Assembly: GCF_019331735.1 (NCBI RefSeq)
Contig: NZ_JAHBBH010000002.1
Location: forward strand, 124,001 to 188,000
Length of the DNA: 64,000 nucleotides
From: Bifidobacterium miconis
GTDB taxonomy: Bacteria > Actinomycetota > Actinomycetes > Actinomycetales > Bifidobacteriaceae
Reading direction: 5' to 3'
The position numbers and the translations under genes were made by a program. Below are positions 1 to 9,848 of this stretch, piece by piece; position 1 is the stretch's first letter, and each line of letters begins with the position of its first letter. The notes beneath the pieces were generated by a model that did no database searches, was not told the DNA's origin, and saw only the letters and a list, made by a program, of their open reading frames with translations.

Positions 1-771
1 TATCCGGAACGAACCCGGGCCGGCATCGGCGTTGCGGGATCTTCCGGAACGGTTTCCGGAACCGACCCTGATTCAGGTCCTGGTTCAGCTTCTGATTCAT
101 TCGGGACGAATCCCGGTTCATTGAACGCTCCGGAATACTCGGGCACGGCGGCATGCCGGCGGAACGGCGCATCGCCGTGCCGTGTTCGTCGGCATGCCGC
201 TTCCTGCCGAAACACACACCGCCGAGACCGGTATACGGCCGTCGGGCACCGAAAACCGTCATTCACCGCCGCGGCATTGGTCACGGCCGCGATCACGGGC
301 TCGCTGGCCGCCGCCTATGCCGGCATGGACTCGCTGCCCTTGCGGCAAAGACCGTTCCCTGCCGGCGCGGCGTCCCCGCTCACCATCTCAGACTCCGATT
401 CGGCGGCGTCGATGCTGCGGTTCGACGACATCGTGCCGGCTCCCGAACAGCTGACCGGCGTGGCGCAGGGAGACACGGTCACGTTCACGTGGTCCAATCC
501 GGATCCGCGGGAGGGGGACTCCTATCTGTGGTCACCCGCCGTCGCGAACAGCGGCGACGCCGAAGACATCGCTGCGGAACGCATGCGGCAGTCGGGAATG
601 CGATCCGTCAGCGGCACGACGCTTACGCTGCGCGGCGACGATGCCGAACCATGCGTCCATATCAGCATCATGCGAGCCGATCGTCGAACGTCGGCCCGTC
701 CCGCAACGTCATGCGTGCAGCGCCGGACAGGCGACGCCAACGACGATGCCCTCGACACCGACGACCAATGA
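1..771 (+). CDS. C-terminal part of membrane Ser/Thr protein kinase (Pkb2-like), 5' end outside window
   Basis: The reading frame is open from base 1, so this is the 3' end (256 codons) of a gene that begins upstream; the TTG at 121 is only an internal alternative start. What is visible is a linker rich in Pro, Ser, Gly and Arg, then one hydrophobic segment (bases 262-324, with core AAALVTAAITGSLAAAYAG), then about 150 residues that would be extracellular and contain one TFTWSNP-type beta-strand motif. No kinase catalytic motif lies in the window. The kinase assignment rests on context: in bifidobacteria the pkb2 kinase gene precedes fn3, AAA-ATPase (moxR), DUF58 and transglutaminase genes, the order that follows here. 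The short ectodomain would be the sensing part. It could instead be an unrelated membrane protein. Confidence 0.6.
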   Translation, partial: YPERTRAGIGVAGSSGTVSGTDPDSGPGSASDSFGTNPGSLNAPEYSGTAACRRNGASPCRVRRHAASCRNTHRRDRYTAVGHRKPSFTAAALVTAAITGSLAAAYAGMDSLPLRQRPFPAGAASPLTISDSDSAASMLRFDDIVPAPEQLTGVAQGDTVTFTWSNPDPREGDSYLWSPAVANSGDAEDIAAERMRQSGMRSVSGTTLTLRGDDAEPCVHISIMRADRRTSARPATSCVQRRTGDANDDALDTDDQ

Positions 772-824
772 TCCGATGATCCAATGATTCCCCAGCCTCA
801 CGGCCTGAAGACGGGAGCACTGCC

Positions 825-3800
825 ATGTCCCCTTTCCGTTCCATGACGCCGCGTCGGGAAACGTCCGACCGGCATGCGTCGGTTTCCGCGGTCGAGCCCG
901 CGGCGCGTCGCCGGCAGTCCATGCCGTCGTCATGCCGTCCGCACGCCGGATCGCATCACCGTCACCAGCACCGCAAGCGCGAACGACGGCGCGTCGCGAA
1001 CTTCTGGTTCGCGGGCATATGCATATCGGCCATTGCGTTCGGCGCGTTATGGGTGTCCTCGGCGACCAGCCGACACGTGACGCTGGATGACGGCACGGTA
1101 TGGGTGACCTCGCTCAAGGATCGCAAAGCGGCCCGTTTCAACGTGCGCATAGGCGAGACGACCGCCGCGGTCGCAGCGTCCGCCGCCCGCTTCGACGTCG
1201 TGCAGCACGGCGACGACATGATGCTCTCGGACGGAGCGACGGCCACTCGGCTACTGGCTTCGTCATTGTCCGAGGACGGATCCGCCGTCATCGACGCCGA
1301 CACGACGCTGCTGCTCGGCGGAGGCACCGCCGCGCTGGTCGATGACGCTTCGGGATCCGTCTGGCTCGTCGCCGCGGATGATCTTGGGTCGGTCGACCCC
1401 ACGCACCCGCATCTGGAATTGGGAGAGGGCGGCAAGGCCGCGGTTACCAGCGACGGCATGTTCTACGGATACCGTCCGGCTGACGGTTCCGTGCTGCGCG
1501 TCGCGAAGCCCGGCGCCTCCTCGGAACGCATTGCCATGGTGAACGATGGCGATCCTCTGGCCGCAGACGATTTCACGGTAGTATGCGGCGTGCCGATCGT
1601 CAGCCGGAACGGCATCGTCCATTGGCCGTCGGGCAGGGTCGACACCGGTGCCGACCGGCTGTTGCTGCAGTCGCCCGGCGCCGACGAGGAATCGGTCTGC
1701 ACGGTGGCGGTCGCGGACCGCTACGGCCTGCATCTGGTCGATCCGAACGCCGCGGATCCTCTGGCCGCCTCATGGTCCGACGCGCAGCCTGCGGAGCCGG
1801 CGCGACCGGTGTCCGCGGCCGGCTGCATCCACGCGGCGTGGAGCCGCGCCGAGGACAACTATCTTCGCGTCTGCGGCCATGACGGCATTGAATCCGTGGG
1901 ACAAGAACCGTTCTCCACGTTGGAGACGGTGAGCGCGACTTCCGATTTGGTGTTTCGGGTCAATCATCGGTACGTACTGCTCAATGACGTGTCCGACGGC
2001 ATGGTATGGCATCCTGACCGTTCGACGCAGACGGTCGGCGTGCAATGGAGCGCAGTGCAGGCCGATGACGTCGAAGCCAGCGAGGGCAACGACTCCTCCG
2101 TGAACGGCCAACGCGAGTTCGCCGCCACGTGCGCACCCGACTCGGCTCCGATGCGCGCCGTGGACGACGAGATCGGGGTCAGGGCAGGCGGCATGCAGAT
2201 CCTTGACGTGCTGCGCAACGATGAACAGACCGACTGTTCGGTGCTGCGCATCGTCTCGGCGGAGGTTCCCGCCGACGCGCAGATGGCGGTCCGTCCGATT
2301 CACGGCGGTCGATATCTGCAGCTGGATGCAAGTCGGGCCAAGCCCGGAACCGTCGCTTTCCCGTATACGGTCGACGACGGTCGCGGCCACGCTTCCACGG
2401 CGACGGTGCGTCTGGAACTGACCGGAGCGGACGGTAACCGCTCCCCCATCCAGTTCGACGCGCCCTGCGAATACGACGTCGAGCAGGGCGCCGTCTACAC
2501 GGCGAACGCGCTTTCCGGGTTCCGCGACCCGGACGGCGATCCGCTGTCGTTGGCCGCGGCCGCTCCCCACGCGTCCGGCAATCGGGTGTCCGTGTCCGCA
2601 CGCGCCGATGGACAGCTGACGTTCGATCCGGGCACGATGGAATCGGGACGGATCGGCGTGGAGGTGATGGTGTCCGACGGGCAGGACATCGGATACGGCA
2701 TGGTGTACTTCTCCGTCCATCCTGCAGGCACGCTGCCCGCCACCGTGGACGCGGTCAGCGTGCAGACGGAGCCGGGGCGCAGCATCACCGTCGATCTCGG
2801 GCCGAGCGTTCACGCCACCTCGGCGCAGCCCGTGACGCTGGCGTCCGCCGAGGCTCCGTCCGGCGCTCAGGTGACGTTGGGCCCGGACCTGTCGCTGTCC
2901 TTCGAAGCCATGCAGGAGGGTGTTTACCATGTGCCCTATGTCGTCATGCAGACGGATGTGCCGACGACCGGCTTGGTGCGCGTCGACGTGGCGCACGTCT
3001 CGGGAGACGAGGCGATGCCCGTGGCCGCGAACGACGTGGCGCTGCTTGGCTCGGACGCCACGGCCATCGTGGAGCCGCTGTCCAACGACGTTGATCCCAT
3101 GGGCGGCGTGTTGAGCGTCACGTCGGTCCGGGCCGATGCGGCGTCGGGCATTGCGGCTGGGCTGGTGGATCATCATCGCGTGTATCTGACCGCACGCCGC
3201 ATGCCGACGAAGCCGGTGACCGTCTCCTACACGGTGGCGAACGCCGCGGGATCGTCGACGGGAACGATCGTGCTGCACCCGCCGGCGTCCGCCGCATCGG
3301 GGGTCGCGCCGACGGCCCCGGATCTTGACGTGCAGGTGCGGACCGGCGGCATCGCGTCGGTCGATGTGCTCGGGCGTGTCCTGCACGCGGACGGAGTCGA
3401 CATCGAACTGCTCGATGATCTGCGCTACGATCCGGACACGTTCCGCGGGCTGGCGTTCGTTTCCAACGGAAGCGTCCGTTATCAGGCGGATTCGCGGCCC
3501 GGCGTATATTCGCTGACGTATACGGTCCGTGACGATGAGGGCAATGCGGCTTCGGGAACGATCACGGTAACCGTGCACGAGGCCGACGCGGACCGCAAAC
3601 CAGCACCGACGCCTCAGCATGTCGACGCGCATGTGGCGGCCGGTCATGCCACGCGAATCACGATTCCCCTGTCCGGCATCGATGCGGACGGCGACGACGT
3701 CGTGCTGCTCGGTTTGGGCAACGCCACGCCCTCGCTGGGACGCATCACCGAAGTCGGCGCGGATTATCTGGCGTACGAGGCGTATCCGGATTCGGTGGGC

Positions 3801-6800
3801 ACCGACACGTTCTCCTACGCAGTGGAGGATTGGACGGGGCAACGCGCGCAGGCGACCGTCCGCGTGGGAATCTTCCTCGGGAACGCGCAAGCCGGCGTGA
3901 TGGCCCGGGACGACGAGATCCGATTGCGTCCCGGCACGTCCGCGTCGGTGCCGGTCACGGCCAACGACATCGCCACGCATGGCTCGCAGCTGGCGATCGA
4001 CGGGAATCCCGACGTACGCAACGTCGACGACGTCCACGTCAACGGTGCGATGATCGAACTCACCGCGCCGCAGGATTCCGGCACGGGGTACGTGACGTAC
4101 ACCGTTCGGGATCCAGCCGGGCTGCGCGACACGGCGACGCTGGCCGTGATCGTCGACGAGAAGGCCGTCATCGAGCCGCCAGTCGCCTACGACTACCGTG
4201 TGCCGTCCGCGGCGACGATCGACCGCAAAACCGTGGAGGTGGACGTCTCGCCGTGGATCGCCAACCCGTCGGGTTCGATCGGAGAGCTGAAGGTCGACGT
4301 CGCCCGACCGGAGACCGACCACGCGCGCATGCTGGACGACGACCCGTTCACGGTCAGCATCGATCTGACCGACGAGGCGCATGCCGTTGCCTATACGGTG
4401 ACGAACACGACGCACAACGTCACGGCGACCGCATTCATCCACGTCCCGGCCTATGGCGTGTTCCCTCCGACGCTGCGCCCGAAAGCCCCGCGGCTGTCGG
4501 TGCATGCGGGCGATACGCTGATCATCGACATCGCCGATCATGTGCGCGTGGGCGCAGGCAAAACGGCGCGCGTGAGTTCGCCCGAATCGGCGAGCGCCAC
4601 CAAATCGGACGGAGGAAACCCGGTCGTCGACGATACGACGCTGCGGTTCGCCGCCGCGACGGATTATGCGGGACCGGCCTCGATCACGTTCGTCGCCGCG
4701 GACGCCGAGCCCGGGGACGATACGAGGATCGTCAATTCGGCGGTGCTCACGCTGCCGATCACGGTCATCGGCAATCAGGAGTCCGCACCGACATTCGTGC
4801 CGGCAACCATCGAATTGGAGGCCGGGGAACGCCAGACCGTCGACCTGCGCGCGTTGACCGCGGCTCCGCCCGGTCATGCGGCGGACCGATCCGGACCGTC
4901 ATATGCGTATTCCGGCGGCATATCCCGGTCGGCGGTGTCGGCGACGGTCACCGATGCCGGCGTCATGTCCATCGAGGCCGCCGTCGACGCGACACCGGGG
5001 ACCGCCGTGGAGATACCCGTGTCCATCGGCCATGCGTCCGGCACGGTGGATGCCGCGATGATGGTGCGGGTGATCGCTTCGACGCGTCCCCTGGCCCGCC
5101 TCAGGGACATCGCGGCGGATGCCCGGTCCGGCTCGCTCATTCAGGTTGACGCGCTGGCCGACGCGTACAACCCGTTTCCCGACGTTCCGTTGGAAATCGT
5201 CTCGTGCGAGACGGAACACGGTTCCTTGCTTACGGTCGCGGATTGCGGTCGCGACGGCTCGGTGTCGGTCAGAATGCCGGAGGCTGCTGGCGCCTCATTC
5301 GTCGTGCATGTCACGGTCGAGGATGCCACGCATGATCCGAATCGCAGGGTGAATGGCACGGTCACCGTGTCGGTGGCCGATGTGCCCTCCGCTCCGATGC
5401 CGTCTCCCGTGTCCGGCGATCCGGAAGACGGGGCGGTGAGCCTGTCGTGGACGCCCGGGGCGGCAAACGGCAGCCCGATCGCCGAATACCAGGTGTCGTG
5501 GGATGGAGGGAGGCAATCCTGTGGATTGGCCACCGTATGCCGCATCACGGGTTTGACCAATGGCAGGGACTACGCATTTTCCATCCGCGCGCGGAATGCG
5601 GTCGGCTGGTCCGCACCGTCATCCGTGGTACGTGCCACACCTGATGGGATTCCGTCGGAGCCGACCGCCATCACCGTGACCGGCGGATATCATCGCGTCG
5701 ACGTTCATTGGCGGGCGCCCGACAAGGGCGGCGTCCCCGATCGCTATTCGGTGTCCTTGGCCAATGTTCAGGGCGGTTACGAGTCCACGCAGACCGTGAC
5801 CGGACTGGAGGCCTCATTCGTCGTGCCCGACGAGGCGATCGCCAATGGATCATCGTTCCGGGCCACGGTCGTCGGCCGTAATCGCGCGGGCGAGGGCCGT
5901 CCGGGAGTATCCGCCGGCACGGCGCAACCATGGGGAGATCCCGGGCCGATCGCCGTGTCCCTCGAATCCGTGGATCGCAAGGGTGGCATGCGGGTCACGG
6001 TGCTGGCCGGCGAGCTGCGCAACGCGGGATGTTCGGGCATCACGGTGGATGGCGACGTGCAGGCGACGCTGGATTGCGGCTCGCCGATGGTGTCGTTCAC
6101 CGCGGACCGGTCGATGTTCGGCAGGCCGATGCGTGTCCGGGCAACGCTGAATCCCGCCAAAACCGGCGCCGTCGCGGTGTCCGCGGCCAGCGGGGACGTG
6201 GTCGTCGGGTATGACGTCGAGGCGCCGTCCTCGCTGTCGTTCGCCTGCGAGGAATCGCGGTGCACGGCGTCGTGGGCCGCGACCGGCGCGTATGACTCCT
6301 TCTCCGTGTCCGCATCGGGATTCGCCGAACGGATCGTGCGCGACGCATCCGCGACTTTCGAACTGTTGCCGTGGCAGACGTTTGCGGGCTTTCAGGTCCG
6401 TCAGATACTCAACGGCGTTTCGGGACCTGCCGCGACCAGCGGGGGCCAACCGTATGTGCGACGGGTGAAAGCGACCATCGAGTTGCCGGACAATGTGTCG
6501 TGGAGTCCCGACGCCGCGCACGTCATCGACGTCAATGGCGGAAGCGTCGAGGCATGGGGGCGGAACGTGTCCGCGTACATCGACATCATGCCGCCGGGCG
6601 GACCATCCTGCGCGATGTCGTGGAACGGGGGAAGCCAGAAGCTGGACGTGTCGCAGTGCCATATGAGTGCGGCCGGCGACACCACGTGGTCCGTCCGCGT
6701 GGTGTCGAACGTCGGCGAAACGGACATCGACCATGCGGTGCGCGGCGGTGTTGTCCAAGGCTTCAGAGCGGCCGGTTCGGACCGTGAGGATCCTGACGGC

Positions 6801-7241
6801 AAGGATGAGGGCGAGAGCGAAGGCAAGGGTGAAGGCGAAGACGGCGAGGATAAGGACGGCGAGGACGGCACCGAGGACAAGGACGGCAGCGGCGAGGAGG
6901 GAAGCGGCGAAGGAAGCGAAGGCGGGACGGAAGGTTCGGACGGTTCCGGGGCAACGGAGACGGAGCCCGAAACTGGGATCGAGGGAGAAGGTTCCGGTTC
7001 CGAATCCGACCGGCATGCCGGCGATGCGGCGAATACGTCCTTCCCCAACGCTTCGCAAGCATCTCCGTTCCGGACGCCGACGTTCAGCGAGTCCGTCATG
7101 ATCCGTCTCACCCATGATCGCCCGCAGGCCCGGATGCCGCCGGTCTCCGTGATCGCGAGACGCCACGAAACGCTCACGGCACGGCACCGGCCCGGTGCGG
7201 TCGACGAACGGCAACCAGAAGACAGCAAGGAGCGGCGATGA
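825..7241 (+). CDS. fn3: Giant membrane-anchored extracellular protein with cadherin/Ig-like repeats and FN3 domains
   Basis: This is a 2138-residue protein. The N-terminus is basic and cytoplasmic, with His/Arg-rich stretches up to about residue 57, followed by one transmembrane helix (about 59-81, NFWFAGICISAIAFGALWV), so the rest is outside the cell. Residues 85-440 contain repeated short beta motifs (DGTVWVTSL, GSVWLVAADD) suggesting a beta-propeller-like head. Residues 450-1500 hold many tandem Ig/cadherin-like units recognisable by VTANDIATHGSQL, PVTVSYTVANAAG and TVRDDEGNAAS motifs. Two fibronectin type III domains lie at about 1520-1705 (LSWTPGAANGSPIAEYQVSW; YAFSIRARNAVGWS). The C-terminus is an acidic Asp/Glu/Gly/Lys tract (about 1985-2065). 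No LPXTG motif is seen. A GGAG lies before the ATG. The stop overlaps the next gene by ATGA, so it is co-translated with the MoxR ATPase. In bifidobacteria this fn3 product is thought to bind host or cytokine partners; that is family knowledge, not seen here. Confidence 0.9.
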   Translation: MSPFRSMTPRRETSDRHASVSAVEPAARRRQSMPSSCRPHAGSHHRHQHRKRERRRVANFWFAGICISAIAFGALWVSSATSRHVTLDDGTVWVTSLKDRKAARFNVRIGETTAAVAASAARFDVVQHGDDMMLSDGATATRLLASSLSEDGSAVIDADTTLLLGGGTAALVDDASGSVWLVAADDLGSVDPTHPHLELGEGGKAAVTSDGMFYGYRPADGSVLRVAKPGASSERIAMVNDGDPLAADDFTVVCGVPIVSRNGIVHWPSGRVDTGADRLLLQSPGADEESVCTVAVADRYGLHLVDPNAADPLAASWSDAQPAEPARPVSAAGCIHAAWSRAEDNYLRVCGHDGIESVGQEPFSTLETVSATSDLVFRVNHRYVLLNDVSDGMVWHPDRSTQTVGVQWSAVQADDVEASEGNDSSVNGQREFAATCAPDSAPMRAVDDEIGVRAGGMQILDVLRNDEQTDCSVLRIVSAEVPADAQMAVRPIHGGRYLQLDASRAKPGTVAFPYTVDDGRGHASTATVRLELTGADGNRSPIQFDAPCEYDVEQGAVYTANALSGFRDPDGDPLSLAAAAPHASGNRVSVSARADGQLTFDPGTMESGRIGVEVMVSDGQDIGYGMVYFSVHPAGTLPATVDAVSVQTEPGRSITVDLGPSVHATSAQPVTLASAEAPSGAQVTLGPDLSLSFEAMQEGVYHVPYVVMQTDVPTTGLVRVDVAHVSGDEAMPVAANDVALLGSDATAIVEPLSNDVDPMGGVLSVTSVRADAASGIAAGLVDHHRVYLTARRMPTKPVTVSYTVANAAGSSTGTIVLHPPASAASGVAPTAPDLDVQVRTGGIASVDVLGRVLHADGVDIELLDDLRYDPDTFRGLAFVSNGSVRYQADSRPGVYSLTYTVRDDEGNAASGTITVTVHEADADRKPAPTPQHVDAHVAAGHATRITIPLSGIDADGDDVVLLGLGNATPSLGRITEVGADYLAYEAYPDSVGTDTFSYAVEDWTGQRAQATVRVGIFLGNAQAGVMARDDEIRLRPGTSASVPVTANDIATHGSQLAIDGNPDVRNVDDVHVNGAMIELTAPQDSGTGYVTYTVRDPAGLRDTATLAVIVDEKAVIEPPVAYDYRVPSAATIDRKTVEVDVSPWIANPSGSIGELKVDVARPETDHARMLDDDPFTVSIDLTDEAHAVAYTVTNTTHNVTATAFIHVPAYGVFPPTLRPKAPRLSVHAGDTLIIDIADHVRVGAGKTARVSSPESASATKSDGGNPVVDDTTLRFAAATDYAGPASITFVAADAEPGDDTRIVNSAVLTLPITVIGNQESAPTFVPATIELEAGERQTVDLRALTAAPPGHAADRSGPSYAYSGGISRSAVSATVTDAGVMSIEAAVDATPGTAVEIPVSIGHASGTVDAAMMVRVIASTRPLARLRDIAADARSGSLIQVDALADAYNPFPDVPLEIVSCETEHGSLLTVADCGRDGSVSVRMPEAAGASFVVHVTVEDATHDPNRRVNGTVTVSVADVPSAPMPSPVSGDPEDGAVSLSWTPGAANGSPIAEYQVSWDGGRQSCGLATVCRITGLTNGRDYAFSIRARNAVGWSAPSSVVRATPDGIPSEPTAITVTGGYHRVDVHWRAPDKGGVPDRYSVSLANVQGGYESTQTVTGLEASFVVPDEAIANGSSFRATVVGRNRAGEGRPGVSAGTAQPWGDPGPIAVSLESVDRKGGMRVTVLAGELRNAGCSGITVDGDVQATLDCGSPMVSFTADRSMFGRPMRVRATLNPAKTGAVAVSAASGDVVVGYDVEAPSSLSFACEESRCTASWAATGAYDSFSVSASGFAERIVRDASATFELLPWQTFAGFQVRQILNGVSGPAATSGGQPYVRRVKATIELPDNVSWSPDAAHVIDVNGGSVEAWGRNVSAYIDIMPPGGPSCAMSWNGGSQKLDVSQCHMSAAGDTTWSVRVVSNVGETDIDHAVRGGVVQGFRAAGSDREDPDGKDEGESEGKGEGEDGEDKDGEDGTEDKDGSGEEGSGEGSEGGTEGSDGSGATETEPETGIEGEGSGSESDRHAGDAANTSFPNASQASPFRTPTFSESVMIRLTHDRPQARMPPVSVIARRHETLTARHRPGAVDERQPEDSKERR

Positions 7242-8455
7242 ACGACCAACTTCCCTTCGACGACATGACGTGCCTGTCCGACCAGACACGGCTGTCCCGA
7301 CCGCAACCCGCGCGGGAGACGGTTCGGTCCGCGAATGCGTCTCCGGGAATGGCTGAGTTCCCGTCCGACGACACGATCATCGGCCAACCGTCGGTCCGGC
7401 GGCAGGCCACGATATCGCCCCGGGTGCGGGAGCGATCCGTCAAGGAGTCGAACCGGAACGTGGAACACGGTTCCGGTGCCGCCCACGCGCACGGCGGCAT
7501 GGCTCGGTTCGCGGAATCGTTCCGCCTGCTCGTCGACAATGTCTCCGGCGTGGTCGTGGGCAAGTCCGAACCGATACGGCTGTGCGTCACCGCGCTGCTG
7601 GCCGGCGGCCACGTGCTGATCGAGGATGAGCCGGGCACCGGGAAAACCCAGTTGGCAAGGGGCTTGGCGAATTCGATACGGGTCCCGTTCAAACGCGTTC
7701 AGTTCACGCCGGATCTGCTGCCGTCCGACATCACCGGAGCCATGGTGTACGACGCCAAGCAGGATCGTTTCCTGTTCCGGGAGGGGCCGGTCTTCGCTTC
7801 GGTGGTGCTTGCGGACGAGATCAACCGCGCCTCTCCGAAAACGCAGTCGGCATTGCTGGAAGTCATGGAGGAGCGGCAGGTCACCGTTGACGGGGTCTCT
7901 CATGCCGTGCCGAGCCCGTTTCTGGTCATAGCTACGCAGAATCCGGTTGATCAGCTGGGCACCTATGGATTGCCGGAAGCGCAAATGGACCGGTTCCTGA
8001 TACGGACGTCGATCGGGCATCCGGAACGCCGAGCCGGTCTCGACATCCTTCGTTGCCTTGATGTCGAGGATCGCGCCGCCGAAGTCCGTCCCGTGTGGAC
8101 GGCCGCGGACGTGGCCGACATGCGCGCCGCCGTCCGACGGGTGCATGTGGAGGACCATCTGCTCGAATACGTCATGCGTCTGGTCGAGGAGATCCGCCGG
8201 TGCGAGCATGTTGCGGCCGGCCCGTCGATGCGCGGCGCGATCGCGCTGGCCCGGTGCGCGCGCGTCCGGGCCGCGGCTCAGGGGCGGGCCTATGCGCTTC
8301 CCGACGACATTCGGGAGCTGTCGGTTCCGGTGTTGGCCCATCGTCTCGTGCTGTCGTCCAAAGCCGTGTTCGAAGGAGTGTCCGACCGCCATGTCGTCGA
8401 AACGGCGCTCGGCGGCGTGCCGGTGCCGACGTCCGGGCTGACGGCCGGCCTGTAA
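7238..8455 (+). CDS. moxR: MoxR-family AAA+ ATPase
   Basis: This 405-residue AAA+ ATPase has Walker A EPGTGKTQ at 131-138, Walker B and the following region VVLADEINRASPKTQSALLE, and the ATQNP sensor segment, all typical of the MoxR class. MoxR ATPases act as chaperones for maturation of secreted or membrane complexes and usually sit beside DUF58 and transglutaminase-like genes, as here. About 87 residues precede the usual MoxR start; they are polar and look disordered. A shorter start at Met88 is possible, but the ATG at 7238 has a strong AAGGAG site and overlaps the upstream stop as ATGA, so I keep the long form. Confidence 0.93.
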   Translation: MNDQLPFDDMTCLSDQTRLSRPQPARETVRSANASPGMAEFPSDDTIIGQPSVRRQATISPRVRERSVKESNRNVEHGSGAAHAHGGMARFAESFRLLVDNVSGVVVGKSEPIRLCVTALLAGGHVLIEDEPGTGKTQLARGLANSIRVPFKRVQFTPDLLPSDITGAMVYDAKQDRFLFREGPVFASVVLADEINRASPKTQSALLEVMEERQVTVDGVSHAVPSPFLVIATQNPVDQLGTYGLPEAQMDRFLIRTSIGHPERRAGLDILRCLDVEDRAAEVRPVWTAADVADMRAAVRRVHVEDHLLEYVMRLVEEIRRCEHVAAGPSMRGAIALARCARVRAAAQGRAYALPDDIRELSVPVLAHRLVLSSKAVFEGVSDRHVVETALGGVPVPTSGLTAGL

Positions 8456-8618
8456 TCGTCGTCGATCGTTGTCCGCCACTGCTGAAGATCGTGATCGGCT
8501 GTCCCGTACGGCGCGATAACGAGCGGTGACGCACTCGTTCCGCACGTCGATCGCGCGTCATGCCGTCACGCGTCGCGCCGACGCCCTTGTCGGAATCCCG
8601 AGGATCAGGAGGTTTGCC

Positions 8619-9848
8619 ATGCATCGCCATGTATCGAACGCAATGACGAGGTTCGCGGCGGCATTGCGCGCGATGTCGCCGCTTGGACAATGCACCGCGG
8701 CGTTCGGGATCGTGTGCCTGCTGGCGGTTCCGTTCACCGGATGGCAGGAGGCACTCGCCGCCGGGGTCATGCTGTCGTCTCTGCTGGCCTTGGCCGTCGT
8801 CGCTTCGCGGGACGTTGCTTGCGGAACGGTATCGCTCGACGTGTCCGCTTGCCGGGTGTCCGTGGGCGATGCGGTCGACGTGAACGTAACCGTCACCAAC
8901 ACCGGTGCCGCGACCGTGCCGGGCTGCCGGGCGCTCGTGCCCGTCGGGGCGGAGCTTCGCCGCATCGTCCTGCCCCGGGTCGACGTCGGCGGGGAGGATC
9001 ACGTGCGTATGGCAATCGACGCACGGTCTCGCGGCGTGATGAACGTCGGTCCGGTGGTCGTCCATACCGGCGATCCGTTGGGACTGATGCGGCGCGAACG
9101 GCGTGTGGCCGAGCCACGCGCCGTGACGGTGCATCCGCGCATTGTCGGCTTTTCCATGCCCGATTTCGGCATCACGCATGATCTGGACGGGGCGCCGAGC
9201 ATGCGCGTCGTCGACGACGATCTGAACTTTCATGGGCTGCGTGAATACCGTCCGGGAGACGATCTGCGCGGCGTGCATTGGCTGAGCACCGCAAGAACAG
9301 GCCGGCTGATGGTTCGCCAGTACGAGGCGTCCCATCGGATCGACGTGGGATTGGATCTTGACGCCGTGGAGTCCGACTATGCGGACCATGACGAGTTCGA
9401 ACTGGCCGTCAGCGTGTTCGCCTCCATCGGAGCCCAGTGCCTGCTCGCATGCCGACCGTTGTCGGCCTGTGTCGGCGGCGAGCGCATCCGTCCAAGGAAC
9501 GCCATGGAATTCCTTGATTTCTGCAGCGCGATCGTCCCGCGGCGCACCGTCGAACCATCCCATGCCGCACCGTCGGGCAACGGCCATGCGGCCACGGACG
9601 CGCGAAACAACCACGTTCTGCGATGCTCGGTCATCGGGTCGCGGCACACGGCCCGAAACGGCAATGCCTTTCCTGCCGTCTCGACGAACACTCCCCACAT
9701 CGTGCTGCGGACGGCGCAACCGCATGGCGACGACGCCCATGGGCGGAGCGACGGCGAGCGCCCCGCACCGATCACCACGCAGGGCCCGGTCACGGCACGC
9801 ATCGGCACGCTCGACGCGTTGCCCTCGATCATGGAGGGTTGGTCATGA
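8619..9848 (+). CDS. DUF58 (VWA-like) membrane protein
   Basis: This is a 409-residue protein. The frame is open from 8526, but the start at 8619 is preceded by AGGAGG (8607-8612) at ideal spacing, so I chose it. Two adjacent transmembrane helices lie near the N-terminus (LGQCTAAFGIVCLLAVPFTG and LAAGVMLSSLLALAVVA). A beta-rich segment follows (VTNTGAATVPGCRALV), then the DUF58 signature GDDLRGVHWLSTARTGRLMV near residue 215. DUF58 proteins partner with MoxR ATPases and transglutaminase-like proteins in many bacteria; the mechanism is poorly known. Its stop overlaps the next ATG by four bases, so translation is coupled. Confidence 0.9.
   Translation: MHRHVSNAMTRFAAALRAMSPLGQCTAAFGIVCLLAVPFTGWQEALAAGVMLSSLLALAVVASRDVACGTVSLDVSACRVSVGDAVDVNVTVTNTGAATVPGCRALVPVGAELRRIVLPRVDVGGEDHVRMAIDARSRGVMNVGPVVVHTGDPLGLMRRERRVAEPRAVTVHPRIVGFSMPDFGITHDLDGAPSMRVVDDDLNFHGLREYRPGDDLRGVHWLSTARTGRLMVRQYEASHRIDVGLDLDAVESDYADHDEFELAVSVFASIGAQCLLACRPLSACVGGERIRPRNAMEFLDFCSAIVPRRTVEPSHAAPSGNGHAATDARNNHVLRCSVIGSRHTARNGNAFPAVSTNTPHIVLRTAQPHGDDAHGRSDGERPAPITTQGPVTARIGTLDALPSIMEGWS

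Noticed and set aside
1770-4877. 1035-codon open frame on the minus strand inside the FN3 protein gene
   Set aside because: Its product is Arg/His/Asp-rich with no domain, and it mirrors the GC-rich codon pattern of the real plus-strand gene; a shadow frame.
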